A DNA stretch of 17,283 nucleotides from Peptococcaceae bacterium (GCA_003509545.1 DOLC01000035.1:1-17283); one strand, 5' to 3'. Positions 5,925-14,393 are shown, counted from the stretch's first letter. The notes: generated by a model not told the origin, from the sequence alone. Made by a program: numbers and translations.

Positions 5925-7205
5925 TTAAGTCGTCCGGTTCCTTTCACCTTTATCCCGCAGGATAACGTGTTCCAGCAAAAGGCAGGCCAGGGTTCCCACA
6001 ATGACGGCGTTGCTAAGGGCGCCGGATGCCCAGGACGGTACCCCGACCCAGTAGGACGCCGGAAGCAACATAACCCCTACCCCGGATAAAAGACTTAATC
6101 CAATTATGAACGTACCCCTTAATCCACCTTCTTCCTTCAACAGGTCTTTTAAACCGATGACGACCAGGGAACTACCGGAAACCAACAACACGGCTGCGGC
6201 CACCGGCAGAGGAATACCTCCTATTATCCTTCCCAGGGGCGGGAACAACCCCATGGCGATAAACAATACGCAGGCCAGGATAAAGGGCCGCTTTTCCGTA
6301 TTCCCCGTGACGGAGACCAGGCCCGCGGAGATGGCAAAGGGTATGGTACCTACCCCGCCCATAAGCCCGCTGAGGAAATTGGCCCCACCGCTCACAGCCA
6401 GGGCCCGGTCATATCTTCCGGCCGGCAGAGCCTCACCGGTGGCGGCCTCCCAGGCGGCCATGCTGCCGACCACATTGGGGACCAGAAGCACTCCCAGGAG
6501 CCCCAAGGCCACCAGAGTACCGGCGTTAAAGGTCGGCCAACCCCAGGGAAAGGGGGAGGGCAGAGAAAGCAGGCCAGCACCCTCCAGGGACGGCGGGGGG
6601 GCGGCCCCTGCGGCAAGGCTTAACAGCCAACCGAAGGCCACCCCCAGGACCACGGCCCCCTGTTTGAGCATTCCCCGGCCTTTGAGGGTAAGGTAAACCA
6701 CCACCATCAGAACCGCGAGGCCTATGGCAAAGAGCCCGGCACCCTCGCCCACCATCCCCCTAACCCCTACCCCGCCCAATTGCAGTCCCAGGATGGTGAG
6801 GAGTACCCCCGTTACCCGGGGGGTAAAGAAAGAGCGCCAGCGGCTGATTATCCTCGCGGCCCCCAGAAGGGCCAAGAGGATACCCGTTACCATCATGGCG
6901 CCCTCGATATCGGTCCGCAGTTGCGGCAGGCTCCTCCCGGTCCCGGCGGCAACACCGGCCAGGAGGACGTAGGCGGCCCACCAGGGGGCCGCCGGGCCTT
7001 CCACCAACAAGACGCCGTGGCCCCCTTTCAACTGGATTAAACTGGCCGCGCCGGTGAGAAAAAAACATAACTGGCCTAATCCGGCTATGCCCCGGGCATC
7101 CAAACCCAGCGCGTTCCCCACGATTACCGGCACCGAAATAATAACTCCTAGGTGAAAAACCACCCACTGGAGGGCGTGAAGCCACGGCCCTGACGCCTCC
7201 CGCAC
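5925..7205 (-). CDS. NCS2-family purine/pyrimidine permease (YwdJ-like)
   Basis: This 426-aa, almost wholly hydrophobic protein has roughly 12-14 membrane segments. It matches the nucleobase:cation symporter-2 family, and more closely the Firmicute branch with a VEGPAAPWW block (residues near 68-76) in the transport-domain re-entrant region, as I recall for YwdJ-type proteins. Other family blocks are LHALQWVVFHLGV near the N-terminus, FFTPRVTGVLLTILGLQL, and NFLSGLMGGVGTIPFA in the second repeat. It would move a nucleobase-like or other small organic substrate across the cytoplasmic membrane with an ion. The GTG start lies 13 bp after the tctA stop, with AAGGGGG upstream, so it is probably co-transcribed with tctA. 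The substrate cannot be read from sequence and may be related to the catabolic genes rather than a true purine. Confidence 0.88.
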   Translation of the reverse strand: MREASGPWLHALQWVVFHLGVIISVPVIVGNALGLDARGIAGLGQLCFFLTGAASLIQLKGGHGVLLVEGPAAPWWAAYVLLAGVAAGTGRSLPQLRTDIEGAMMVTGILLALLGAARIISRWRSFFTPRVTGVLLTILGLQLGGVGVRGMVGEGAGLFAIGLAVLMVVVYLTLKGRGMLKQGAVVLGVAFGWLLSLAAGAAPPPSLEGAGLLSLPSPFPWGWPTFNAGTLVALGLLGVLLVPNVVGSMAAWEAATGEALPAGRYDRALAVSGGANFLSGLMGGVGTIPFAISAGLVSVTGNTEKRPFILACVLFIAMGLFPPLGRIIGGIPLPVAAAVLLVSGSSLVVIGLKDLLKEEGGLRGTFIIGLSLLSGVGVMLLPASYWVGVPSWASGALSNAVIVGTLACLLLEHVILRDKGERNRTT

Positions 7206-7218
7206 AACCTTTCCCCCT

Positions 7219-8712
7219 TTAATCCACGCTCTCCCGCGACCTCTTCCAGACAGACAGGAAGAAGGGGCTAAGCAACATGACTAGGGTTAGAAGGATAAAA
7301 GTTAGGGCGATGGGACTATGGAGGAATACCAGATAATTTCCTTCGGCCTGGATTAAGGCCCGCCTGAACTCCGTCTCTAAGGCAGGGCCCAGCACAATGG
7401 CCAGAATAACCGGGGTGGTGGGAAACTTATACTTTTCCAGGAAGCATCCCAAGAGGCCGAAGGCGGCCATGACGTAGACGTCGAAAAGGTTGTTGCGTAC
7501 CGCATAGGAGCCGATGACCGTCAGAATCATGATGACGGGCAGAAGATACCCCATGGGAACCCTAAGCATTCTTACGAACAGACGGATCCCGAACCACTGG
7601 ACCAACAGGGTAAGGATATTGGCTATGAAAAGGGCGGCGAATATCCCGTATACCACTTCGGCGTTCTTCTGAAAGAGAAGGGGCCCTGGCTGGAGGCCGT
7701 GAATTAAGAGGGCACCCAGCATAATGGCCGTGCCGGGGTCCCCGGGGATCCCCAAGGTGAGGAGGGGTATTAGAGCCCCCCCGGTAATCCCGTTGTTGCC
7801 CGCTTCGGGAGCGGCCACGCCCTCCATTATTCCTGTACCCCATAGCTTCTTGTTCTTAGAAAGCCGCTTGTTAACGTCGTAGGAGAGAAAGGCCGCAATA
7901 GGCCCCCCCGTGCCTGGTATAGCTCCTACTCCCGTACCTATTAAAGCACCCCTTACAATGGTGCCCAGACACCGCTTCAGATCATTCCAGGAGGGAAGCT
8001 CGTTGTGGACCCCGGTATCGTCGACCTTTAAGGCTTCTCCTTTACCCCGCGGCAGATCTTTAATTATCTGGGGTATGGCAAACAACCCTATCATGGCCGC
8101 CAGCAGGTCCACACCCGCATACAGGGGAGGATAGCCGAAGGTATAACGGTGGGTACCCATAATGGGGTCGAGACCTACGCTCATGAACATAAGACCCAAG
8201 AAGCCGGAAACCAGCCCTTTTAAAATGGAACCCGAGGACACCCCTATAATGGTAGAAAGGCCGAACAATACCAGGGCCGCTATTTCGGCCGAACCGAATT
8301 TCAAGGCGAAGCGAGCAATATAGGGGGCTATAACCACCAACAACGATAAGCTCAAAAGTCCGGCCGTAATGGAGGCAATAACCGCGATGCCCAAAGCTTT
8401 GCCGGCCTCGCCTTTTTTCCTCATGGCAAAGCCGTCGATGGCCGTAGCCGCGGCCGAAGGTGTGCCGGGTATCCCCAGGAGAATGGCCGATACGCTTCCC
8501 CCGGTCATACCTCCGATAAAAACCCCCAGGAGGAGGGACATGGCCACTATGGCGTCGAAGACAAAGGTGGCTGGGAGGACCAGGATGAGAGCCGTGGAAA
8601 AGGTGAGCCCGGGCATGGAACCGAAGAGGATTCCCAAGATGACGCCGGCCAGGTTAGCCACCAAGGCCGGAAGCTGTGCTGCTGCCGCGATGCCTTCCAG
8701 TAGAGGATTCAT
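7219..8712 (-). CDS. tctA: Tripartite tricarboxylate transporter, large membrane subunit TctA
   Basis: TctA is the 12-helix channel-like subunit of the TTT transporter, a secondary system that takes up carboxylates handed over by the TctC binding protein. The 497-aa product shows the family's glycine-rich signatures: GILFGSMPGLTFSTAL near residue 28, GGMTGGSVSAILLGIPGTPS near 67, EAGNNGITGGALIPLLTLGI and the repeat GIPGDPGTAIMLGALLIHGL in the second half. Together these mark the two inverted halves of the protein. The length is standard. The ATG lies 18 bp after tctB; the nearest Shine-Dalgarno-like run (AAGGGGG) is unusually far away, about 13 bases. That suggests reliance on translational coupling to tctB. 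Confidence 0.96.
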   Translation of the reverse strand: MNPLLEGIAAAAQLPALVANLAGVILGILFGSMPGLTFSTALILVLPATFVFDAIVAMSLLLGVFIGGMTGGSVSAILLGIPGTPSAAATAIDGFAMRKKGEAGKALGIAVIASITAGLLSLSLLVVIAPYIARFALKFGSAEIAALVLFGLSTIIGVSSGSILKGLVSGFLGLMFMSVGLDPIMGTHRYTFGYPPLYAGVDLLAAMIGLFAIPQIIKDLPRGKGEALKVDDTGVHNELPSWNDLKRCLGTIVRGALIGTGVGAIPGTGGPIAAFLSYDVNKRLSKNKKLWGTGIMEGVAAPEAGNNGITGGALIPLLTLGIPGDPGTAIMLGALLIHGLQPGPLLFQKNAEVVYGIFAALFIANILTLLVQWFGIRLFVRMLRVPMGYLLPVIMILTVIGSYAVRNNLFDVYVMAAFGLLGCFLEKYKFPTTPVILAIVLGPALETEFRRALIQAEGNYLVFLHSPIALTFILLTLVMLLSPFFLSVWKRSRESVD

Positions 8713-8730
8713 ATTCTGGCCCGTGCCCCC

Positions 8731-9192
8731 TTAAAACAGCCGCCCTCTGGGCAAGGCCATGCCCAGCAGGTTGCCGAAGATAAAATCAGTCGCGAAGGCC
8801 AAAATCAACGTAAACAGCACTATCCGGGACGGTCTGCGGTGGTTAAAGCTGAATACCAAGAATACCGGCATGGTAACGAGGGTGGCCCACCTCATGCCTA
8901 TAAGTCCGATTAACCAGATGTAGCCGTAGAATAAACCCAGGGTAACGAGACCCTTGAAATCGAAGGGGTTAAACTCTCCCCCGCGGCTCTCCTCCACGGA
9001 TTTGGAGCTAATGAGCAAAAGCCAAAGGCTTAATAGAGCAAGGCCGATGCCCAAAATCCAGGGAAAAAAGCGCGGCCCCGGTGCGTGGCCTATGGTTTCC
9101 GGGGGTATCTGCCACGTGAGGTAAATCCACAGGAGGGACCATGCCAGCAATAGTATCGCCGGTACCCTGTCCCGCCGGGTCACCTGACCCAT
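8731..9192 (-). CDS. tctB: Tripartite tricarboxylate transporter, small membrane subunit TctB
   Basis: The 153-aa protein has four predicted membrane helices (around residues 10-27, 42-62, 83-103 and 110-140) and no cofactor motifs, as expected of TctB, the small partner that forms the membrane complex with TctA. Sequence conservation in this family is low, so the call leans on topology, length and its position between tctC and tctA. The ATG at 9192 has AGGGGAG about eight bases upstream. An inverted repeat separates it from tctC. Confidence 0.92.
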   Translation of the reverse strand: MGQVTRRDRVPAILLLAWSLLWIYLTWQIPPETIGHAPGPRFFPWILGIGLALLSLWLLLISSKSVEESRGGEFNPFDFKGLVTLGLFYGYIWLIGLIGMRWATLVTMPVFLVFSFNHRRPSRIVLFTLILAFATDFIFGNLLGMALPRGRLF

Positions 9193-9226
9193 AGATAGCT
9201 CCCCTTTTCCCTTACCTAGAATTGTC

Positions 9227-9262
9227 CTTCCGGGCCCGCCCCACCGGAGCCCGGCCCGGAAG
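9227..9262 (-). other. Stable intercistronic hairpin between tctC and tctB
   Basis: CTTCCGGGCC (9227-9236) and GGCCCGGAAG (9253-9262) are perfect 10-bp inverted arms around a 16-nt loop. They start 15 bases after the tctC stop. No U-tract follows on the minus strand. Such hairpins after binding-protein genes commonly protect the upstream mRNA from 3' decay, giving more binding protein than membrane subunits. That role here is inference. Confidence 0.7.
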
Positions 9263-9277
9263 AATAGATGCCTTACG

Positions 9278-10282
9278 CTACTGTTTCCTCATACCTATTT
9301 GTTCCATCAGCTTGCCGATTTCCGCGTCGTCCTGGGCAATAAACTCGTCGAATTCCTTGGCACGACGGAACTCAGCATTGGCCCCCATATTCTTGGCAAA
9401 CTCTATAAACTCTTCACTTTCCACCGCCTTGCGGAAGGCCTCTTCCAATATTTCGATTACGGGTTCCGGCGTGCCCCTGGGGACCGCAATGCCCCGCCAA
9501 AGGACCAGGGGAAGGTCGATACCCTCCTCTTTAAAGGTGGGCACGTCAGGCAGGGAGGCCAGTCTCCTCTCGCCCGTCACCGCCAGGACGCGTACCTCCC
9601 CGGCCTCCACCTGGGGCATTATTTCCGCCGCCAGCTGCACACTGGCCTCGATTTTACCCCCCAACAGGCTGGCCACCGCCAGGCCCTGGCCGAAGGGCAC
9701 ATGGTTGAATTCGGCCCCGGTTATATTCCCCAGGGCAACGGCCGTAAGATGGGTAAAGGTGCCCAAGCCAGAATTGCCTATTCTAACCCGGCCGGGATTG
9801 GCCTTGGCGTATTCTACGAACTCGTTAATGTCCTTCCAGGGGGCGTCGCCCTTGACCGCCAGGGTCACGGGTTCGGTTGTAATTTGGGCTACTCCGCTGA
9901 AGGCCGTGTAGTTAAAATCCATATTGCCGGCATAGTAAGCGGTGCTTACCCCGTTAGAGATGGACACCAAATTGTAACCGTCGGGGGGCTGGTTCTTCAC
10001 ATGGGTGTATCCCACGGCACCGCCGGCCCCCGTCCGGTTCACCGGGGCAATGGGCTGCCCGAGCTCCTTACTGGCAAGTTCGGCCGCTTTGCGGTTGATG
10101 AGGTCGGCGGCGCTGCCGGCTCCGAAGAGTATGGTCAACTCAATGGGCTTGGTGGGAAAATCGATTTCTTCCTCTTGGGCCTGTCCGCCGTTGGAACTCT
10201 GTTGACTGCCGCACCCGGCCGTCAAGGCCAAACCCGCTAGGAGGGTGACCGCCAATATGGCGGCTAGAAATTTCTTAAACAT
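9278..10282 (-). CDS. tctC: Tripartite tricarboxylate transporter substrate-binding lipoprotein TctC
   Basis: The 334-aa extracytoplasmic solute receptor has an N-terminal lipoprotein signal (MFKK, hydrophobic stretch 5-22, lipobox LTAGC with C24), a short Ser/Gly/Glu-rich linker to about residue 40, then the Bug/TctC domain starting at FPTKPIELTI. Family features include the GAGGAVGYTHV loop, PPDGYNLV and the late APRGTPEPV-like segment (AVPRGTPEPV). TctC proteins bind carboxylates such as citrate, tartrate and other di/tricarboxylates or sugar acids; the ligand here is unknown. A full AAGGAGGT ribosome site lies 12 bases before the ATG. It is the first gene of tctCBA. A 104-bp upstream gap holds tandem direct repeats and may carry an internal promoter. 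Confidence 0.96.
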   Translation of the reverse strand: MFKKFLAAILAVTLLAGLALTAGCGSQQSSNGGQAQEEEIDFPTKPIELTILFGAGSAADLINRKAAELASKELGQPIAPVNRTGAGGAVGYTHVKNQPPDGYNLVSISNGVSTAYYAGNMDFNYTAFSGVAQITTEPVTLAVKGDAPWKDINEFVEYAKANPGRVRIGNSGLGTFTHLTAVALGNITGAEFNHVPFGQGLAVASLLGGKIEASVQLAAEIMPQVEAGEVRVLAVTGERRLASLPDVPTFKEEGIDLPLVLWRGIAVPRGTPEPVIEILEEAFRKAVESEEFIEFAKNMGANAEFRRAKEFDEFIAQDDAEIGKLMEQIGMRKQ

Positions 10283-10302
10283 AGACGCACCCGGACCTCC
10301 TT

Positions 10303-10338
10303 AATACGTTTTTTGGCAACTGTAATTTTTGGGCAACT
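10303..10338 (-). repeat. Tandem 13-bp direct repeats upstream of tctC (putative regulator sites)
   Basis: TTTTTTGGCAACT (10309-10321) and TTTTTGGGCAACT (10326-10338) differ at one position and repeat with a 17-bp period. On the coding strand they read AGTTGCC followed by an A-run, just upstream of the tctC ribosome site. The adjacent AATACGTTTT (10303-10312) differs at one base from the core of the lacI-type operator at 16731-16744. The site may bind a regulator of the transporter genes. No convincing -35/-10 pair was found in the gap. Confidence 0.5.
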
Positions 10339-10386
10339 CGAGATATAACCACGACACCACCGGCCGCTTCCCTTAATGCTGGCTTC

Positions 10387-11463
10387 CTATGGATTGATCA
10401 CCACCTTCATAGCCCCGTCTTTGCGGTTTACAAAATAATCCAGGCCCTTGTGGAATTCCTCCAGGGGGAAGGCGTGGGTCATGATGGGCTTGGCGTCGAT
10501 CTTGCCCTGGGCCATCAGCGACAGGGCCCGCTGGCAGTTGCGGTTGCCTTCCCCCCGCACGCTCAAAAGGCTGATCTGGTTTATTACCGCATGATCCAGG
10601 TTCACGGTCACCGGCTCTTTATAGAAGGAAACCAGCACCACCACCCCTCCTTTTTTGGCCGACTTTATGGCCAGCTCCAGGCTCTCTGAAGTGCCGGCGC
10701 ATTCAAAGACCCGCTCGGCTCCCCTGCCCCCGGTTAGGGCCAGGATCTTGTCCAGGGGCGCAGCCTCCTCCCGCACGTTGACGGTATGGGTGGCCCCGAG
10801 CTGCCGCCCCTTGGCCAGACGATCCTCCCGGGTTCCCACCAGGATAATCTTCTCCGCCCCCAGGGCCCGGGCGCCCTGAACCACGGACAGGCCGATGGGG
10901 CCGGGACCGATTACCAGCACTGTATCGCCAGCAATGTAGCCGCCGCTCACATCGATGGCGTACAAGGCACAGCCGGCGGTGGTAACATAAGTGGCTTCAT
11001 TGAAGGAAATATTGTCCGGGATTTTATAGACCGAGTTAACGTGCTGCACGGCATACTCGGCAAAACCGCCGTCCACCGTCATGCCGGCCGCCCTATGGCC
11101 TTTATCCAGGCGGCCGTAGTTCAAACAGGCGGTATATTTGCCGTCGATGCAGTTCTCACACCGGCCGCATCCCTTGTGGGCTTCTATGGCCACCCGGTCC
11201 CCTACCTTAAACTCGTCCACCGTCTCCCCTACGGCCACCACCGTACCGGCCCACTCATGGCCGAAGGTGAACTCGCCGTAGGGGGGCATCTTGGGCATTC
11301 CCTTGGTAATAATCTTCACATCGGTGCCGCATATACCGCAGGCGGCCACCCTCACCAGAACCTCTCCCGGACCGGGCCTAGGCACCGGTTTTTCCACCAG
11401 ACGAACGTCGTTGGGCCCGAACAATACCAAGGCTTTCATTTTTTCTGGAATGGCGAATGCCAT
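10387..11463 (-). CDS. Zinc-dependent medium-chain alcohol/polyol dehydrogenase
   Basis: This 358-aa MDR-family dehydrogenase oxidises a secondary or primary hydroxyl of a small alcohol, polyol or sugar acid with NAD(P)+. The catalytic zinc site is recognisable (C45 in GICGTD, H69-E70 in GHEWAG). The structural zinc lobe is complete (C99, C102, C105, C113). The Rossmann fold follows with VIGPGPIG (184-191). It resembles the sorbitol/threonine/galactitol-1-phosphate dehydrogenase branch rather than ethanol dehydrogenases. T211-R212 replaces the usual acidic residue after strand 2, which may favour NADP, though this is uncertain. The ATG at 11463 is preceded by AAAGGAG ten bases upstream. It sits 42 bp after the UPF0261 gene and is probably the oxidative step of the pathway. 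Confidence 0.93.
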   Translation of the reverse strand: MAFAIPEKMKALVLFGPNDVRLVEKPVPRPGPGEVLVRVAACGICGTDVKIITKGMPKMPPYGEFTFGHEWAGTVVAVGETVDEFKVGDRVAIEAHKGCGRCENCIDGKYTACLNYGRLDKGHRAAGMTVDGGFAEYAVQHVNSVYKIPDNISFNEATYVTTAGCALYAIDVSGGYIAGDTVLVIGPGPIGLSVVQGARALGAEKIILVGTREDRLAKGRQLGATHTVNVREEAAPLDKILALTGGRGAERVFECAGTSESLELAIKSAKKGGVVVLVSFYKEPVTVNLDHAVINQISLLSVRGEGNRNCQRALSLMAQGKIDAKPIMTHAFPLEEFHKGLDYFVNRKDGAMKVVINP

Positions 11464-11505
11464 AGCATCCTGCTCCTTTCGGAAAAATTTAATCCTTCCC
11501 CAGGG

Positions 11506-12747
11506 CTAAGCCCCTTTTTCCCCTTCTTCCCCTTTTCCCATCATTTCGTGCAAAGTCTTTACCGCCCTATCCACGAACTCCGGATCGTTAATGTGGGCGT
11601 CCACCTTAACCAGGGTAACGCCGGAGACCAAGTTTTCCTCCAAGGTTCTAACCAGGGCGGCATCCGCTCCCGGATCGTGGAGGGGGCCTCCGGCCCTCCC
11701 GTTCTCCGACCATCCCCGCAGGGGAATGAGGACCGCCGCCGGCCCGCGGGCGGCGTTCAACTTTTCCGCCAGCACCTTCCCTACCCGCATAAGTTCCTCG
11801 GCCGTAGCCCGCACGTTGGTGTTGTATGGATTATGATAGTGAGTAGGCCTTCCCCGGTACTGGGGAGGAATACTCTCCGGCGGTCCGAAGCAGAAGTAAT
11901 CTAGACCGCCGGGGGCCACCACCTGGGGGATGCCCTTCCTTCCCGCCGCCTCCAGCCTGGGCCTCAAAGGGGTGTAAATATCATCTCCGAAGACCTCGCC
12001 GATAAGCTCGTGGGTGGTCAGGTCCAGGACTCCCTGAATCCATCCCTCTTCGATAAGCTCCTCCATGGCCGAGCCGCAGGCCCCCGAGGCGTGGAAGGCG
12101 ATGACCTCATAGCCCCTCTCCTCCAGGCGTTCCCTGGCCATGGTGACTCCTGCGTTGGTGTTACCGAAGGCCGTGACACTGATAACCGGGCGGGGACCCC
12201 GCTGCAGGGGCAATCCGTCCCGGGCCATGCCCACCGCCGCCGCCGCCGCATTGGTCAAAATAGTGCGGCTCACGGTATTGGGGCCTCCCAGCAGGTCGGC
12301 CACCGAGAAAATCATCACTATGTCTTTGTACTTTACATAGGGCCGGACATTGCCCGAAGCCACCGTGGAAACAATGATTTTGGGCACCCCTACGGGAAGC
12401 GCCTGCATGGCTATGGAAGCGATGGCCGTGCCCTGATTGCCTCCGATGCCCAGAACCCCCTTCAGTTGGCCCCGGTTATAAAGGTCCTGGAGCACCCGGG
12501 CGGCTCCCCGTCCCATGGTCTCCATAATGGCGTCCCGTCGGAGCTTCGCCAAGTCGGCAAAGGCCACCCCGCCCAACCGGCTTATGGTCTCCCGGGGGTA
12601 TTCGGCCTCCAAACCGTGGGGAAGGTAGGTGCTTACGTCCAGGACGGGAGCGGCGAAGCCCCGCGCCCTGATGAAATCCCGCAAAAAGCGCGTCTCCCCT
12701 TCCTTGGTATCCACGGTGGCTATGATGGCAATGGCAGGTGCAGACAC
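11506..12747 (-). CDS. Tm-1-like ATP-binding / UPF0261 family protein
   Basis: The 413-aa protein matches the UPF0261 family, named for the ATP-binding domain of tomato Tm-1. The N-terminal half shows ATVDTKEGET (10-19), GIGGNQGTAIAS (100-111), LPVGVPKIIVSTVASG (117-132) and the SVADLLGGPN block (148-157). The C-terminal half shows VTAFGNTNAGV (191-201), FHASGACGSAMEELI (218-232), DLTTHELIGE (242-251) and a His-rich PTHYHNPYNTNVR segment (301-313). Bacterial members recur beside carbohydrate or sugar-acid catabolic genes, but the reaction is not established. The GTG start at 12747 has AAGGGGGAG overlapping the stop of the preceding isomerase gene, so translation is probably coupled. In a cluster with no recognised kinase, an ATP-dependent step for this protein is an attractive but untested idea. 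Confidence 0.92.
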   Translation of the reverse strand: MSAPAIAIIATVDTKEGETRFLRDFIRARGFAAPVLDVSTYLPHGLEAEYPRETISRLGGVAFADLAKLRRDAIMETMGRGAARVLQDLYNRGQLKGVLGIGGNQGTAIASIAMQALPVGVPKIIVSTVASGNVRPYVKYKDIVMIFSVADLLGGPNTVSRTILTNAAAAAVGMARDGLPLQRGPRPVISVTAFGNTNAGVTMARERLEERGYEVIAFHASGACGSAMEELIEEGWIQGVLDLTTHELIGEVFGDDIYTPLRPRLEAAGRKGIPQVVAPGGLDYFCFGPPESIPPQYRGRPTHYHNPYNTNVRATAEELMRVGKVLAEKLNAARGPAAVLIPLRGWSENGRAGGPLHDPGADAALVRTLEENLVSGVTLVKVDAHINDPEFVDRAVKTLHEMMGKGEEGEKGA

Positions 12748-12762
12748 TTTGGGCTCCCCCTT

Positions 12763-13680
12763 CTAGGCCAGGGCCCAGGCTTCCCTGATCACCCGCTTGG
12801 TATTGGCGATGACCAACTCAGGTGTCTCTCCGGGAAGGAGCGGGCGCACCTCGGCACTCACCACCGGCCGCTTCTCCCGGCCGATCAAACCCAACTGGGC
12901 CAACAGCCGGAAATAAGCGCTGACATCCTCTATCCCCACCTCTCCGTCTTCCACGCCGAAGCGCGGCTGCAGATCCCCGTACAGGGGGTGCCGGGGATCC
13001 TTCATAACGCAGTTGCCGATCTGGAAAGACTGTAAATAATCCTTGACCAGGGGCAGGGCCTCCTCCGGCTTCTCCCTCAGTAAGGGGAAATGGGAAAGAT
13101 CGGCCAGAAGGCCGAATTGGGGAAAGTCCGGCCTAAGCTGCCGGGCCACGTCCAGGGCGTCCCGGAAATGGCCGATGAGGGATTCTTTATCGATGTCCCG
13201 GTCGAAGATCTTCAAGGTGATCTGCGGATCTCCCATTTCCCGGGCATAAGAGCAGATCTGGGCCAGGGAATCCACCAGAAGTTTTTTGGCCTCTTCTCTC
13301 TTCTCCGGCCCCGGATCCTTACCCGCCGGAATCCGTACCGACGTGGCCCCCAAGTCCAAGGCTTCCTTAAGGCAGTTCATAACCTGCTTAACGGCCCTCT
13401 TGCGTTCCTGGGGATCAAAGGAATTGAGGTTGAGCTTCTGGCTGAACATGGCTGGTTGAGTAGCATAACAGACTTCCATATGGGCCACCTTAAGCATATG
13501 GGCGGCTTCCAGTCTGGTCTGTACATCCCGTATCCAGCCTACCTCTACGGCGGTAAAGAAATCGTCTTCGGCAATCCGCCGCAGGGTTTCCAAAATGGGC
13601 CCCGTACCGTAAACCGTCTCGGGAAAGACCTTAAAGTGGACGATACCCAACTTCATGTACTCGTAGATAGAACCCTGCAT
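12763..13680 (-). CDS. Sugar phosphate isomerase/epimerase-like TIM-barrel protein
   Basis: From the ATG at 13680 the product is 305 aa and fits the AP-endonuclease-2-like TIM-barrel superfamily of xylose isomerase, tagatose epimerase and hydroxypyruvate isomerase. Probable metal-ligand positions are in AVEVGW (44-49), LKIFDRD (156-162), LADLSHF (192-198, with D194 and H197) and SAEVRP (275-280, with E277). These enzymes move a carbonyl group or invert a centre on sugars and sugar acids. I prefer 13680 because AAAGGGGGCGG lies just upstream. The ATG at 13701 has only A/T-rich sequence before it. It follows the aldolase by 70 bp and is tightly coupled to the UPF0261 gene downstream. The substrate is unknown. 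Confidence 0.88.
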   Translation of the reverse strand: MQGSIYEYMKLGIVHFKVFPETVYGTGPILETLRRIAEDDFFTAVEVGWIRDVQTRLEAAHMLKVAHMEVCYATQPAMFSQKLNLNSFDPQERKRAVKQVMNCLKEALDLGATSVRIPAGKDPGPEKREEAKKLLVDSLAQICSYAREMGDPQITLKIFDRDIDKESLIGHFRDALDVARQLRPDFPQFGLLADLSHFPLLREKPEEALPLVKDYLQSFQIGNCVMKDPRHPLYGDLQPRFGVEDGEVGIEDVSAYFRLLAQLGLIGREKRPVVSAEVRPLLPGETPELVIANTKRVIREAWALA

Positions 13681-13750
13681 TACACCGCCCCCTTTGTGCA
13701 AAAATTATTTTAATAACTGGCAATTCTGGACATATGTTGTAAATTTATCC

Positions 13751-14353
13751 TTATCCTCCCCTCCGAAACACGGCCAGCAAAGAAGCCACCCGGGCATTAT
13801 CCTCCAATACATCGGCCAGATAATAGGCTTTGTGGATGTCGGGACCTACGGTCACAAAGCCGTGTTTAACAAGAACCGCCGCCCTAACTTCTCTATCCCG
13901 GAAGGCATCAACAACCAGGCCGGCCAGCTCTTCCGAACCCGGAGGCGCATAACCTACTACAGCTATGCGGCTCAACCCCCCTTCAGCCGCGGCCGTCACC
14001 ACCGGTAGCTCACCGAAGGCGGTGGCGTAGGCCGTGGCGTAGGGGGAATGGCCGTGTATTACGGCATTTACATCGGGCCGCTCCCGGTAAATGCCCAGAT
14101 GAAACCTGATCTCCTTAGAGGGATGACCCTGGCCGTCTAAGATCTTGCCCTCCAAGTCTACCAGAAGGAAATCCCTTTCCTCCACCTCGCCGAAGCAACG
14201 GCCGCTGGCCTTAATCCAGACTAGGTCGGGCCTCTCCGGCAGCCGGGCGCTGGTGTTCCCGCTGGTGCCCGAGGATAGCCCCCGTTCGTACAGCCGGCGG
14301 GTTACATTGACCAGTTCTCTTCTTAAAAGCTCGAGTTCTCCGTGGGGGAACAA
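13751..14353 (-). CDS. Class II aldolase/adducin family protein
   Basis: The 200-aa product belongs to the zinc-dependent aldolase/epimerase family of L-fuculose-1-phosphate aldolase, ribulose-phosphate epimerase and OtnC. The phosphate- or carboxylate-binding loop GLSSGTSGNTSAR (25-37), the catalytic acid E81 in PSKE, and zinc histidines H100 and H102 (IHGHSPYA) and H164 (VKHGFV) all line up with FucA's E73/H92/H94/H155. It should therefore be active. Expected chemistry is retro-aldol cleavage or decarboxylation of a keto sugar (acid), giving C2/C3 products. The start is TTG with GAGGGT about eight bases upstream; no ATG is available nearby. A structured 388-bp gap separates it from the creatininase-like gene. 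Confidence 0.93.
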   Translation of the reverse strand: MFPHGELELLRRELVNVTRRLYERGLSSGTSGNTSARLPERPDLVWIKASGRCFGEVEERDFLLVDLEGKILDGQGHPSKEIRFHLGIYRERPDVNAVIHGHSPYATAYATAFGELPVVTAAAEGGLSRIAVVGYAPPGSEELAGLVVDAFRDREVRAAVLVKHGFVTVGPDIHKAYYLADVLEDNARVASLLAVFRRGG

Positions 14354-14393
14354 TGTAGCGCACCCTCTTCTAAAAATTGCGGAGTTTTAACCA

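Noticed and set aside
10786..11904. 372-aa plus-strand ORF opposite the dehydrogenase and UPF0261 genes
   Set aside because: Spans two unrelated minus-strand genes and their junction, with low-complexity composition; antisense shadow.
12010..13035. 341-aa plus-strand ORF opposite UPF0261 and the isomerase
   Set aside because: Antisense shadow across a gene boundary; both minus-strand genes have strong family motifs.
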